NCBI GenBank assembly: GCA_947561395.2
Contig: OX387184.1
Coordinates: 19,927,687-19,991,686 of the forward strand
Direction: 5' to 3'
Source of the DNA: Buxus sempervirens
Lineage: Eukaryota > Streptophyta > Magnoliopsida > Buxales > Buxaceae
Length of the DNA: 64,000 nt
This document shows positions 25,941-38,352 of the stretch, piece by piece. Positions within the stretch are counted from its first letter, which is position 1; every line of letters begins with the position of its first letter. The position numbers and the translations under genes were made by a program. The notes below the pieces were generated by a model that was given only the letters and a program-made list of their open reading frames with translations, had not been told where the DNA came from and did not search any database.

Positions 25941-26698
25941 TTATTTATGGTATCCGTCTGAAATGAACTTCTACCCTCCGAATCCACTTTTTGGTAATTT
26001 TGAATCATCCAATCCAAGTTCATATGTGTGGGCCCCGTTCCCAACCTGAAAGTCATACACTGATCGCCTACTTAGATCCAGTTATGTTAACTAGCCGGTG
26101 CACGTGAAACTATTGTACATATGAAGTATGGGAGGGCCACTTTTGTAATTTTTTTTGTTTTTTTGGAACTCAGGTTTTCGGGCCCACTTAGGCTCAACCA
26201 ACTTGATGACCCATGTAAGACCTTGCAACTCACTTAACCGGGTAAGTCTAAGACTCATAAACCTTATGCAGGTAGTCCAAAAGAATTAATAGCACCAAAG
26301 AACAGGAGTGAATCTAGAAAATTAGCTTAGGAGGGGCAAACAATAAGTTATAACAAATTCAACTACATTAATATTCAAATATTTTAGAAAATTTATTTTT
26401 ATAAAAAAAAAATTGCTTAGGAGGGGTAAGCCCATTATACGTAGGATATGAGTGTATGATGCACTGATGTTGCATGTAGGATGCACTCATGCCTCACATA
26501 TAATGTGCTCCTATCACAAGTAAATTGCAGCACGAACCCGAATCTAAAAGTGACACTAATTTTTAATTTAATTTTGAAAAGTGACCTTGCTGGTCAATTA
26601 TTTTTGAAAAGTAATCCGTTGTTGTAAATTAGATTTATTTGATGGACTATTTTCATAATACAAGCTGAAAAATTAACCCTTTTAATAAATTCTTTTGT

Positions 26699-26723
26699 GG
26701 GGGGGGGGGGGGGGGGGGGGGGG
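26699..26723 (+). repeat. Run of 25 consecutive G
   Basis: An uninterrupted G25 tract in otherwise AT-rich DNA. The matching part of copy B (about 38637-38652) is only mildly G-rich (gtggagtgcgggtgagggg), so the run expanded in copy A or is an assembly or base-calling problem. Confidence 0.95.
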
Positions 26724-27064
26724 CGCACAATTGTTTTAAGTTTTTGGGATTTTATATAATATTTAAAAAATAATAATAAAATTATTTATTAGATAAAAAA
26801 AATTGAGGGGGGGCAATTCTTGGATCTACCCATGCCTAAGAGGCTTTGAACTTGGAGGAAGCACACCGCAAGCCCCAAGCCTTGACCACCAGGCCAACCT
26901 TTGGGATTGATTATTATGTTTTTAAAAGATTGAGGCATTTTTTTTATTATTATACCCTTTTATTAATGAATCTTCATAATAATATGTGAGGGTTGTTTGG
27001 AAACTTGTACATTTTAGTTGATGCGATTCCCAAGGGGGCGCCTTGCGCTATATATATATATATA

Positions 27065-28280
27065 TTTTTTGGTAGGAAAACAAAAAACTTTATTATTAAT
27101 GAAGTCTTTACATACACTCTACCCCGAGCATCGTCCATTAACAGGGGAAGGATGCCACACGGTGGAGTTCTAAGCCAGGTACAAGAGTAAGTATCCAAAG
27201 AGAAGTTTGCAAGATAATCAGCAGCCCTATTTCCCTCCCGCAACACATGGGAGAATCTAATATATTGAAATCTAGAACACCAAAATTTAATATCCATAAT
27301 CAGACCGACTAAACGCCATGGAACTTTGGAAACATGGGTCTTAATCAAATTAATTAGCATCTTGGAATCTCGTTCAACTATAACTCTCTGAAAACCAGAA
27401 AAAATGCAAGTTTCAAACCTTCTAATGCAGCCCATGCTTCAACTTTTAGTGCCATTGTGGCATTAACCTCCAATGCAAACCCTCTACAAAATCTCCCAAG
27501 GTGATCCCTGCAGATACCACCAGCGCCAGCACAATTCATAGAGTCTCAGAGCTCCATCAAAGTTGATTTTGACTTCTGAAAATTCAGGTGGGCACCAGCG
27601 AACCTCTCGAACTCGAGTCGGAACATTTGAAAGAGAGGAAAAAGAGGAAATGATCTGGGATTCCTGTAGAAGTCATCTGAGATGAGTGCAAGCCTCCATA
27701 ATTGAAATCTCTTTTCCTTCAAAAGTCTTCTTATTTCGAGAATACCAAACCACCCATCCAAAATTTGCCACTACCAAAAGAAAATCAGTAATATTTATAT
27801 CAGAAGAGGGTGGAGATAGCTTTGCTATGAAGTTGAATCAGTTGAAGAATGAATCTTGAGGCCCATTGATGTTGTTGCACCACCTAGAGTCTGGAACCAA
27901 ATTGCTCTGGAGTAAGGGTATTGAAGCAACAAATGCTCTAAAGATTCCTCATGATTTTGACACAAGCAACAAGTAGGATCAAGACCGTGAATGCACTGGG
28001 CAAGAAACTTAGCTGTAGGTAAAGCACCTGATAAGCATTTCCAAAGAAAGAATTTAATACGGTGTGGACAATGGAGGTGCCAACATTTCCTCCAAATACT
28101 ATGAGATGAATGAGAAGCTACATTAGTGAGAAGTCTATAAGCTGATGACACAGTGAAGTCTCCCGAAGATGTGAGAGCCCAAACACGTCTATCTGAACCC
28201 AATGAAGGAGTTAAAGAAGTAGAGATAATCTTCAGGATATATAGACAAGGGATTCCACTTCCAGAATTGAGAAATCAACG
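27065..28280 (-). mobile_element. 5'-truncated LINE, copy-A-specific
   Basis: Minus-strand non-LTR fragment. The zf-RVT (reverse-transcriptase zinc-binding) region lies at about 27825-28202 (FTVSSAYRLL, FFLWKCLSGALPT, CCLCQNHEESLEHLL, SRAIWF) and the RNase H end at about 27080-27435 (VERDSKMLINLI, LREGNRAADYLANF). The frames are not continuous. The 3' tail is the T run at 27065-27070, followed by ggtagg. Copy B reads straight across (ccttgcattatatatag at 38886-38902), giving an empty site; flanking tatata suggests a target duplication. The insertion therefore postdates the duplication. Confidence 0.85.
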
Positions 28281-29122
28281 TTATATATAGTATAGATATA
28301 GATATAGACTTAAATGTCTAGGGTTTAGCTCAACCCGGGTTCCCCAACCCAACAAAATGTATGATGGATTATGGGTTGTATTCAGTGTTCGGTAGTTACA
28401 GTAACGTTCGGCATCAATACGAACCAGTATCAGTCAAGTATCAATCCAGTTCAGACCGACTCCAATATATGTTTAACCATTTTTTTTTTTTTTTTTTTGT
28501 TTTTCTTCTTTGGTAAAACACTACATGCTTAACCTAACCCATTGAGGTTCCTCGTGATTTTGTTCTCATGCCTACAAATTGGATTGGCCTAACAGAAAGA
28601 AAACCTCAATGTTAACATCATTAAATAATGGTTCAAGGTTCTCATGGTCCAAGTGGCCGGTCCAAATCTTGAATAAAAAAATGTTTGTACACCATGGAGA
28701 GGGCTTTGGCTGGTAGACCATTGTCCAGTCTGCTAATAGATTGATATGGATTGAGGATTTAGGCAAACCCAACTGCTGCCCCAAATGAAACCAGGTATCA
28801 AAATTTAGAGCCTGCAAAGGTGATGAAAGGTAGGGCTGTCCGTGCAATCTCCAGCCTAGTTGCCTGAACCTGTATTACTGTGGGATATAGAAGTGAGCCA
28901 GGCAAATGGAAAGCAAAATTGACAGCAACCATTGGTTAATAAATGAATTAATTATGTCGTTGCGCACGTACAATGAGCCAAATCCCCCATTTGAAACAGA
29001 AATATGTCAATGCAAGAAGAATGAAATGATCCCAGATATAATCCTTGTTTTGATGCTATTCCAAGTCTTGTTTTGATTGGGGTGGTTGGTTATGAAGATT
29101 GTCTTTGAGAATTGAGATCACA

Positions 29123-31832
29123 TTATTGGCCAAAGAATGCATGCCAGAGAAGGAATGCAACAAGGGCCTGGAATATGGCTTTTGGACCTCCCCACTTCTC
29201 AACAATGTGATCCACCCATATGCTTAATCCTCTATGAGCTTGATCTCCTTGAGTTACCTGAAACATTTGAACCTCAATCTAAATTCAATGCAATTCAAAA
29301 CTGCAAAAACAGACTTCACATTCTATATCATTTTGCATGAGTTCTGTGCAGCTTGGAGTCTAGGAAAGATTATAATAGAGAAGATCCAATATAATAAAGG
29401 CAAAGTTCTACTCAGTTTGAACCTCGGATTTGAAACACTGCTCAAAGACATCTCCGAGAGATCAGTCTAAACATGTATCTCATGCAGAGAGCTCAAATGC
29501 ACCTTCGTGTAGTATTACCTGTGCAGCGTTCTTGAGGGGCCCCCAGCATTCGACACAATTGTACTTCTTTGTACTAGAATGGAAATACACCCAAACTGAA
29601 GCCTCCATAAGTTCAGGATGCTCTTCAAAAACAATTGAGTCTCCATAAATCACAGACTTAAGTACCTATTAAGTATGCATCCAGAAAATAGTGAGAGATG
29701 ATCCACTCTCATCATCATATTCATCTCAATTCTAATGATTGCAAAGGTTACTAGTCATGATCAGTAATGGAGGGAATATATGATGAACTGCCAATTAATA
29801 CAACCATTAAATGAATGTGTAAAATAATAATAATCAAATAAATGACATTAACCATTGGAAACACAGAAGATGAGCTCACCAAAGGTAACTCCTTTGTAAA
29901 GATATGGTATCTAAACTCGGCTACTAAGTCTAACAAGAGGTTAGGACCGCTCACATGGCAGTGAACATGTAGACACATCTCATCCTTCACTTTATTCCAC
30001 TCTGCTATAACATCGTCTTTGTTATACCACCCTTTCAACTGAAAAATAAATGCAAAAATGCAAATAGCTGATTAGAAAAACGCAAAATTCGGCTCAGCAA
30101 AATATATGATGAAGTCCCAATACAGAAAAGCTTATATCATTATGTCCACATTAAGGTTGGAGCCTTTTCTGATCAATATGATAAGATTTGGCATCAAGAA
30201 GTTATTTTATACCAAAAGCAGCACGATAATCCTGCTTTTGGATGTCTTATATCTATATTAACCTCTAATGCATCATATCATAAATGTTTAATATGCTAAG
30301 ACTTCAAAAGATAAAGATTGCACACCTGATCAAGATTGATGGAATTGGTGATGCTCAGGGTTAGGTTGGCCGTAATATCAGAATGGGAGAGGGTGTACAT
30401 TCTTGGGACAATTCCAATGCCCTTCTCTATCTCTTCTCCCATGACAACCACTTTCAACTTTGAAGCTTCAAATCTTGCTGGAGGGCCCAACAACTTGGCA
30501 GCCTAAAGACAAAGTTTTGTAGTATGAAACCCAATCCAGCCACAAGTAATTTTCCTTTTCTAATAGTTTCAGAAGTTGCAGCACACAGATCACACAATCT
30601 GTGGCCACCCATGGTGTTGTTACTGTTGTAACATAGGGTCCAATCGAAATTTGAGGCTTCATAAGCTCCTCATGATTTCTCACAATTAGAAATAAAAACT
30701 TTTTTCAATATATAAGTTAGAATACAAAACCTGTAAAAATAAATTGCAATAATAAAATCTGGAGTACATGCAAAATTTCTTTATCAAACCTAAAACAGAA
30801 TCACCTTACATTTTCATAATAAAGAAAACAGAATTCTTTGTAGATAGATTTTAAGATATGTATTTCACGTCCCAGACAATGTAAATAGCATTTAAAATTC
30901 TTGAAAAGAACAGAGAACATTTATGGATAGCATTTGAGTAATTATAAATCGGAAATGAAAATGTAATGCATTAATTAAATTTTGACAATTACAAGAATGC
31001 TGAAAGTTATATTAGAGAAATGCCACTAATTGCTAAGAGTGTTGTGTCATAGAGGTATAAAGGACATGTAGTTAGAACAGATATTAGAAGTGAAGAGTTT
31101 TAGTTTCTGCTGAGAGTACAAATTTTCTTTGATCCCAAAAACACAGGACAAGAGAGTGAGCAATACCTTAAAAATGCATTTCACCAAGTCTTGCATGAGA
31201 TGTAATTAAAAAGAAAAAAGGTAAGATATAGTGTTCACTGTTTGGAATTCATATACTAGGTTAAGATTAGCATTTAGTTTTTCGGTCCAAAACATGCTCA
31301 ATACATCATCATTCACAGTAATGGATTTTGCAGAAACTCATTTGCATATTCGCCCTGCTTATTGGCTAGAGCATAAAGCCAACCTTGGGTTGGGGGGATA
31401 GGTCCCCTCAAGTATGTTTCTCCTCACAAGTATGATCCCAGTATATATAACCCAATGTAAATAACTCCTGCGGATATATTCTGAATTTTCCAACTGTTAT
31501 CTGCACCATTTATCCCTGCAATTCCTGTATTAGTTAGATTGCAGATGTGCAACCTTAACCATTTAAATCGTTTTCTCACCAACCCATCTTTAACATTCCC
31601 TCTTTCTCTTAGGGATGAGCAAAAATGTGGGCGAAAGAGAGTGATATGTATGGAAGTAAAGAGAAAATAAAGAAAATACCTCAAAGACAAGTGGGTTATA
31701 AGAGACTCCTCGGTCGCTAATAGAAGAGAGCAAAACTAGTTTGGTTCTCCTGGAAAAGCTGCTGAGCTTGTTTCTAATGAAAAAATCCCCTTTGGGAGAA
31801 GATGGAGAAAGAGAAAGGGAGCAACAGGCCAT
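29123..31832 (-). CDS. SGRL: STAY-GREEN-LIKE Mg-dechelatase, copy A
   Basis: Five phase-0 exons with GT-AG introns: 31680-31832, 30326-30502, 29880-30038, 29519-29665 and 29123-29257, giving 256 aa, the family's usual size. The first 51 residues are a Ser/Arg-rich chloroplast transit peptide (MACCSLSLSPSSPKGD). Then LLGPPARFEASKLKV, TYTLSHSDITANLTLSI, WYNKDDVIAEWNKVK, LHVHCHVSG, FRYHIFTKELPLVLKSVIYGD and VWVYFHSSTKKYN-VECWGPL, which mark the SGR family that removes Mg from chlorophyll pigments. The C-terminal Cys-rich motif of true SGR is absent, so SGRL is preferred; SGRL is known to prefer chlorophyllide a. Exon 5 ends in a hydrophobic tail (AIFQALVAFLLWHAFFGQ). Reading through exon 4 would add 12 residues instead. 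It looks intact. Confidence 0.92.
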
Positions 31833-32069
31833 GAAAATTATTCAATATCAACTGTTTCTCCTTTTCCTTCTCATCTTCCACATTTATCAGCCACTGCCAC
31901 TGCCACTATTCCCCATTTCCATGAAATGCGCAATGTGGTCTTGTGGACTCAAATTGAGACCCCACCAGTACCACCAAATGTTCTCCTGCTTCTTTGCACC
32001 ACAGATGCTTCAGACTGCAATACTTTCACTGGTGGGGATAGAGGTAGACAGTGTGTGTGACACGTTTTT

Positions 32070-32095
32070 TTTTTTTGGTAAAAAGACAGTGTGAC
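32070..32095 (-). mobile_element. Ultra-short LINE-tail insertion
   Basis: Copy A reads gacacg-T12-ggtaaaaagacagtgtgacacg where copy B (about 43036-43060) has a single gacagtgcgacacg. The insert is little more than a poly-T and ggtaaaa, with its target (gacagtgtg...) duplicated around it. The T-run plus ggta matches the 3' end of the LINE at 27065 (minus strand). Confidence 0.6.
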
Positions 32096-32794
32096 ACGAC
32101 AACATCCTTGCTGTGGATCTTTGTCTTTCAATGGCTTTTGTGGATGATGTGATGAGGAAAGCAGATCACGTGGGATTACTCCCGTCATCAGAGTCTCAAG
32201 CAGTTGTGGCCGGGACTAAACAAATAAAGAGACCATATATGATGAGGCAGCATTATCGTCCATCATCTGACCAACTTAGTGCCTTGTAGCTTTTAAGAAA
32301 CAGTTCAGTTTCTTCCACTAGATTCAAAGCCATTAGATCCATTTTTGGTTTGTAACTGGGGTTCTCTGAAATTGATCAAAATATTAAAAAGGGGATTATA
32401 TTTAGCCCTGATGACTGCACCCAGAGGCAATCAGATGCTCAGAATTTTGAAAATATGATGTATGTATATGTCACATTATCAGTATATATCACATTATCAA
32501 GACTCCCATGAAAGGGATGATCATAATAACTTGAACAAAATAATAGACTCCCTTATATATTCAATGGTTTTATTACCAGTTCAGTTCCTCAACAAAATTT
32601 CAGTTGCTCCTCATAATTAGGAATTTTCCCAATAAATTGAGGTACCCACTTCTTGCCTTGGAAATCAAATTTAATAACAAATACAACTTAGAAAAGAAAT
32701 TAGGAAGACTTTTCCTAGAAAACTAGTTTACAAAATTTTCTCCCTGGAAGGAGGCATCCAATGAGTACTTCTACTTGAGCAGATTTGAGAAGAT

Positions 32795-33371
32795 TCAGCT
32801 TGAGGAAGTTGTCGAGGCTCTTGTGGCACAAACCCATTGCCTCAGGTTCTCAATGTCATCACCGATTACTGTAGGTATATGCAACTCCCCCTTTCTAACT
32901 CCTGTAATTAAATTATTCATCCTCAAAAACAAAACAAACCGGTTCCTGTAGAGGCTCTATCTACAGTCCGGAATAGAGCCTCTACAGGATTATGACATCT
33001 ATCCCACTTAAACCACTTAAAATGGGACAGAACGGAACTTTAAGTGGTTTAACAAAACGGAGCTTTAACAAAACGGAGTTTTAAGTGGTTTAAGTGGGAC
33101 AGATGTCACCATCTTATAGAGGCTCTATTCCGGACTATAAATAGAGCCTCTGCAAGAACCGATTTGCAAAAATAGGTAGGAGAAGGAAATTAAAAAAGCT
33201 GAGAACAAATTAAAGAAATGACTCGTCAATGAAGATGTTATATGGTGATTCAGATCACTACCCAAAAAAAAAATGGTGATTCAGATGTGAAAAGTCAGTC
33301 ACCTGTATGACAATTGAATATGGTGGAGGCATATGGAGGGTAGGTCCACGCCCAGAAAGGGTTAGTCGAAC
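32795..33371 (-). pseudogene. Duplicated last two PRORP1 exons, broken
   Basis: Copy of PRORP1 exon 5 (33303-33371, LTLSGRGPTLHMPPPYSIVIQ) and exon 6 (32795-32901) carried by the segmental duplication without the rest of the gene. Exon 6 here is 107 nt against 108 in the working copy: one base is missing after GGGAGTTG, which shifts the frame and soon gives a stop, losing the zinc-ligand His and Cys. The intron between them has gained a MITE. It has no promoter of its own in view and is presumably dead. Confidence 0.9.
32935..33166. mobile_element. MITE with long terminal inverted repeats, empty in copy B
   Basis: About 230 bp with ~75-bp imperfect inverted ends (caaaccggttcctgtagagg ... matching the complement of the right end at gagcctctgcaagaaccgat) and an inner repeat of aaacggag(c/t)ttta. 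Each end is itself partly palindromic (gaggctctat...atagagcctc). Copy B reads cctcaaaaataggtagg (about 43852-43868) with no insert. Flanking caaaaa occurs on both sides as the likely target duplication. No transposase. Confidence 0.85.
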
Positions 33372-33373
33372 CT

Positions 33374-33460
33374 GCTAATATTAACACAAGTTTTTTTTTT
33401 TTGGGTAGAAATATCAACACAAGTCTTTTTTTTTTTTTAGGTAATAAAATATCAACACAA
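33374..33460 (-). mobile_element. Two successive ultra-short LINE-tail insertions
   Basis: The sequence atatcaacacaagt occurs three times here (about 33380, 33409, 33451), separated by T13-gggtagaa and by T14-aggtaataaa. Copy B has the motif once (about 44036). This is the pattern of two tiny poly-T insertions, each duplicating the same 14-base target. Confidence 0.6.
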
Positions 33461-33955
33461 GTTTATGCTCTGTCCATGATGTCCGAATCCACTTTTTGGA
33501 AATTTTGAATCATCCTTCACTTGTGGGCCCCGTTCCCAACCTGAAAGTCAGACACTGATCGCCTACTTAGATCCAGTTATGTTAACTAGCCCGTGCACGT
33601 GAAAGTATTGTACATATAAAGTAAGCGAGGAACAGTTTTTTAATTTCTTTTTCTTTTTTTTTATTTGGAAATCAGGTTTCCGGGCCCACTTACACTCAAC
33701 CAACTAAACCCTAATGGCCCATGTAAGACCCTGCAACCCACATAACCGGGTAAGTCTAAGACTCATAGACCTTATGCAGGTAGCCTGAAAGAATTGATAG
33801 CACCTAAGAGCAGGGGCGAATTTAGAAAATTAGCTTAGGAGGGACAAACAATAAATTATAACAAATTCAACTACTTTAATATTCAAATGTTTTAGAAAAA
33901 TTATTTTTATCAAAAAAAATTCGCTTAGGAGGGGCAAGCGCACTATGCATGGGAT

Positions 33956-36900
33956 TGTAGACACCCCAAATTGCACTACAATATGAGAAAATAAATGAAA
34001 CTATGTTTAAAGCACCTTAACTGTGTTTTGACACATGTCGGAACCTCAAAAATTGGTAATACATGTGCTGCCCGCATAGATTGTGCGAATTTGCCTTTTT
34101 TCGCAGAATTTGTGCTGTTTTACTGTGCCCGCATATATAATGTGGTTTGAACAAAACCGCATGCTATATGCAGACACGCACAAATTTGGCCAATTCGCAA
34201 AGGCTCGGGGTTTAAGTCTTATTTACCATTCTTGCCTCTCTCTAGGAGACTTGATCTCCCCTAATTATCCTCCGAAGTTTATAGATTTACTCTAACTCGT
34301 GCCTTAAAATTGAGTTGGAAGAATCTAGAAAGAAACTTTGGCCTACCCTTGTGACCTCCTATATCCTTGGCTTTGCCTATAAATAGAGGGTCTCTCCTCA
34401 AGCAAAGGGCTGGAAATTGAAACTTGAAGAGCTCTTGGAGAAGAAAGGAACCATTGCCTCTCAACTCTCTCAAGCAACCAATGTAAGTCTCTGCTCTTCT
34501 CTTTTCTTTTTTTAATCTTAGGATAGTCTCTGTAAAACCCCGAATTTTTTATTTATGGAATTGGAAAAAAAAATTCATTAGTAATATTAATTATTATCTT
34601 TGGTGGATATTTCAGGGAAGCGAAGAACAAGGGCATTTTGGGAAATTCAGAAATTAAATTGAAGAGAGTTAATATTTAAGGTAAGCAGTTGTTATACCAC
34701 AGTTCGAAATTTAATAAATAGTATAAATTGAACTAAATAAATATACTTGAGGTGTTAGTGTAAATAGCATTGGTTATGGTGGATGGTGTTGGAAGCTCGG
34801 TGGAGAAGCGTTTCAGCGGATCATGAATTCAAGGGAGTTGAAGCGGCAAGTGAGCAGACTATAAATTGTGCACTATGCGCTAATGGAGTTTCATTTGATT
34901 TGTCGCCGGAGAATACTGAGCAGCAAAGGTTGGATCGGAGTGGCTGAGAAGGAGATCTTCAAAGGGAGAAAGAGAATTCTCTGTGTTTTGAATCGGAATT
35001 GAAGTGGAGACTGTCGGTCGGAGGTGAGCTTGCGTCACTAGAGGATTGACGATTGAGTATCTGAAGGAACTCGGCCAATTCAGATCGCATAGGTCAAGTG
35101 AGTTCGTGAGGGTGAATTTAGCTAAATTTTCAGATAGGTTTTGCTTTAAGTCTAGCAGAGATTGAGGATTAAACGTTTGAGGTTGTGTGCTGCGAAATTC
35201 AGGAGGTCAAGAGGAGTTCAAGCGTTGAGGATTAGATCGGCCATTCTTAATTCTGTTGTGTTTGGATTTTCCAGCGAATTCAGGTAAGTAGCACCATCGA
35301 TTTTCTGTTTTGGAATTTAATTGTTAGTTTGATAAATTTAAAATTCTTGTTTGAAGAGTTCAGTAGTCGTCCGCAAGTATTCTGGTGTGTTTTCGTGAAT
35401 TAATGCATAGATGTGGAAGATAATTTGTTTCAAGGCTTTAATCATGTTCTATATCATCTAGAAAAGAGAATTTTAAATGTTGTGAGTGATTGGTTTGAGT
35501 TCAGAAGGTCTAAATTTCGAATTGCAAAGAGTTGCGTTTAATGGTTGTTTAGAAAATGGCTGGGCGCCTAGGGATCGCCCAGTGCCCTGTGGTAGGAGCC
35601 CATGCCAAAATTTCCCAATTTTGGCTAAGCGCCCAGGGTCAGCCTAGGCGCCCAGTAGTAGGCGCCCCTTTTATGTTCTGCAATATGCGGCTATTCTTCT
35701 TTTGAGCATATTCTTGGGTTCTGACCTATTATATCATTTCAGTTGAGTTAAACAAAGGTTAATTTGTATTCAGGTGCTGATAGAAATCTATGGAGGATTA
35801 ATTTAATGATATGGATTAAGGGATAATTAGAATTGGGTCCAATTTTTAACAAATATAAGTTGATGATCTAGGAGCTTGGTATTCTGGATTATGTTTATTC
35901 GTGGTTTTCTATTCTCGTTTTGGTTTCTGTTTGTTGTGTTTAGCTTCTGAAAATACAGACTTGAATATTATTGTGGTTTGGCCCGAGTTTACTTATTTAA
36001 GGAAAATTTGGACATTTTAAATAAATATGGTTTATGGGTGAATTGGAATTCACAACATTCTGTTTTAGGAATTTTACTTTGAAATGTGTATTTGAGAACC
36101 TCCATGATGGAGTGAGTTGGTCCTGAGTGACCCAAGTTATGTATTGATCACCTTGGGCTATATGTTGCTTTACACGTTGGAATACATATTGTTTTGAATC
36201 GATTATTTTATTTTACTTGTTTGTTTTATCTTAAGCTATTTAGGGCTTAGTTGGTTATGGATCCATAGTCTAGCTAGAAGTGAAGTATGTCTATCTTTGT
36301 TGGATTAAGCCTAGTCTCCTTAATGCGTTTCCTCCATGATGGAGACGCCTTCCATGAGTGAAGTGCTGCAGCAACTCCATTTCCACCTTGAGGGTGAGGT
36401 CTTTTGTATCAGATATGACAGAGATTCTCAGACTGGATTTTAATCCGTTTCCACCATGAGAGTGAGGTCTTGTGTATACCACCATGAGGGTAATGATATT
36501 GGAATGAGGTTCTCAGACTGGATTTTTATCCGTTTCCACCATGATAGTGAGGTCTTGTGTATACCCCGAGAGATGATAACATTGGAATCAGATATGGCAC
36601 TAGTACAGATTTAGCAGATGTTCTTGACTGGATTGTTTGGAGGCTAGACCTTAACTTTCAAAGTAGTCAAATCTCACGAGTCCCACCATAATATATTGTT
36701 TGAAAACGATATTGTTGTTTGAATTTATATTTGCTGGATTTTGTGGATTAATTGTATTATCGCTATCGATATATGGTTTATATTCGATTCATGTTTTAAA
36801 ACTGTATAAAATATATTTGAGCATACATGTGCTACTTACTGGGATAGTCGTATCTCAATCCGTTTTGTTTTGTTTTCAGATCTTGGAGAGGACGATACTG

Positions 36901-38352
36901 ACGGGTAGATGCTTGGTTTATGTGAATTGAGAGTTGTATTACTGTATTTTTTTATTTGAGCTTGGGATTATAGTGCACTCTGATTATGTGGTTATTGTTT
37001 TGTTCATGTTTCCCTTCACTCTGATATATCGATCTTGTATGAAAAATTAACCTTTGGTGAAGAGTTACGGTTTTCACTACGTAACTCGGATCTAGTGCGT
37101 TACAATCTCTTCTTCTACCTTTTTGTAATATAGAGACCTGGATATGTTTGTAACCCCAAACCTCTCTCTAAGTACCTTAAGCACCCTCTCTAGCCGTAAA
37201 ATGTAAAGAGAGAGCTAGGGGAAACGAGAACAGGAATGGATCCTTAGGTTAGAACCCTCTTTGTGATGATCCTTTTGCATGTCTTTTGATATTCTGTATG
37301 TGGTTGAATTTTGTGATCTGGTTTCAAGTCTGGAGGAATCATACAAATCTATACTATCCATAGCATTAGATCCTCATTTTCCTCCTAAAATGCTGATTTC
37401 TCACACAACTACACATACCTCACTGGATTTCTGGTTGAAATAGGCATAGATCTTAGATTTACCATATTCAATATGGTAGATCTGAGATCAAAAGCCTTAG
37501 AACAATATCTTAGGGTTTTATGAAATGGTTTCAAATGGCTTCAATCTTTTAGAGAGGACCTTATGATCTAATCTCTATTATTTTGATGTTTTTTTATCAA
37601 CTTAGGTGGATTTGGCTTCCTCTCTCCAATTAATGAGAGATCTAAGCCAAATCTGTACCCTAAATGATCATGAGTTTGTTCTTCAACATATTCCAAGTGA
37701 TCTCAATTCATATTACATGGTCACTCTCTGTTTTGCTGGTTTTATAACAGTAAAATTCAGCAAATGTATTTTCTTTGGTTTTTATCATATTTGAGTGGAA
37801 TTTCTACTACATTTTCTACTTCATGAAAACCTTGAAATGGTTTTGGGGTTAGTCGGCTTGGCTTTGGATTAGAAGACTTTTGATCGGTTGAATTTTCAAA
37901 GCTTTAATAATTTAACCTTAAGTTGATTTTCGAAGTTTGGCTTTAAACTTATTTTTCGTTGAGTTTATTTTGATTTTTCATGAATCCCTAGAAAAGGTAT
38001 ATCTATATAGAGAGTCCATAATTAATTGCACCACTCATATGGAGAAACCATACATATTTTTGTCTTTTATAAGTACTTTTATTTGATTTTTGCTTGCAAG
38101 CAACTATTTAAAGCATGAACGGCATTTGGCAACCACCTCGTGTGGATGAATAGGGGTGCCTAACACCTTCCCTTATTCATAAATTAATCCCTTTACCCAA
38201 TCTCTAGACAAAACCACGATTTAGAGCTACTTAGCTCTATCTTGCCTTTTTTTATGATCACTTTGGTGTCCATTCACACCTAAACTTGAATGGTGGTGAC
38301 TCTGACCTTTTATAAATCCCGTGTGATGATTAGAAAATCATTTAGATGATTT
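33956..38352 (+). mobile_element. LTR (solo) of a Gypsy-type element, itself interrupted
   Basis: Begins TGTAGACACCCC at 33956 and carries the promoter GCCTATAAATAGAGGG at 34375-34390, like the LTRs at 1241 and 60355. Internal region and pol are absent, so it is a solo LTR. A second LTR (34531-37104) lies inside it. The right end is not clear: no TACA-type end was found, and 35 bases of flank (33921-33955) recur with four differences at 38353-38387. Likely old and rearranged. Confidence 0.6.
34531..37104 (+). mobile_element. Solo LTR of a second Gypsy family, nested
   Basis: Starts TGTAAAACCCCGAA at 34531 and ends GTGCGTTACA at 37104 (2574 bp), flanked by gtctc (34526-34530) and atctc (37105-37109), a 5-bp target duplication with one difference. 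Near 36430-36600 it holds two copies of a roughly 100-bp repeat around tttccaccatga. The host LTR sequence resumes cleanly on the right. No coding part. Confidence 0.75.

Larger units (their letters stand above)
26091..28296 (-). mobile_element. Non-autonomous Helitron-like element, copy A
   Basis: On the minus strand it starts A|TCTATACTATATATAACG at 28296 and ends ...CACGTGCACCGGCTAG|T at 26091, matching the Helitron rules: 5' TC, 3' CTAG after a GC-rich palindrome, insertion between A and T without target duplication. It has no Rep/helicase. It contains a LINE (27065-28280) near its 5' end and a 25-G run. The orthologous element in copy B has the same ends. Confidence 0.6.
25978..33477. 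repeat. Tandem segmental duplication, copy A
   Basis: Begins ccgaatccac and ends tgctctgtccat; matches copy B (33483-44063) along its length except for insertions. It carries a Helitron-like element, SGRL-A and a broken copy of the last two PRORP1 exons. Differences from B are about 1-3% over much of SGRL but near 10% at SGRL exon 1. A 5-base filler (gatgt, 33478-33482) separates the copies. Confidence 0.92.

Noticed and set aside
29470-29518. Alternative SGRL-A end by reading through exon 4 (12 extra codons, then a stop)
   Set aside because: A gtaata donor and a distant acceptor give a phase-0 fifth exon present in both copies; that gives the usual SGRL length.
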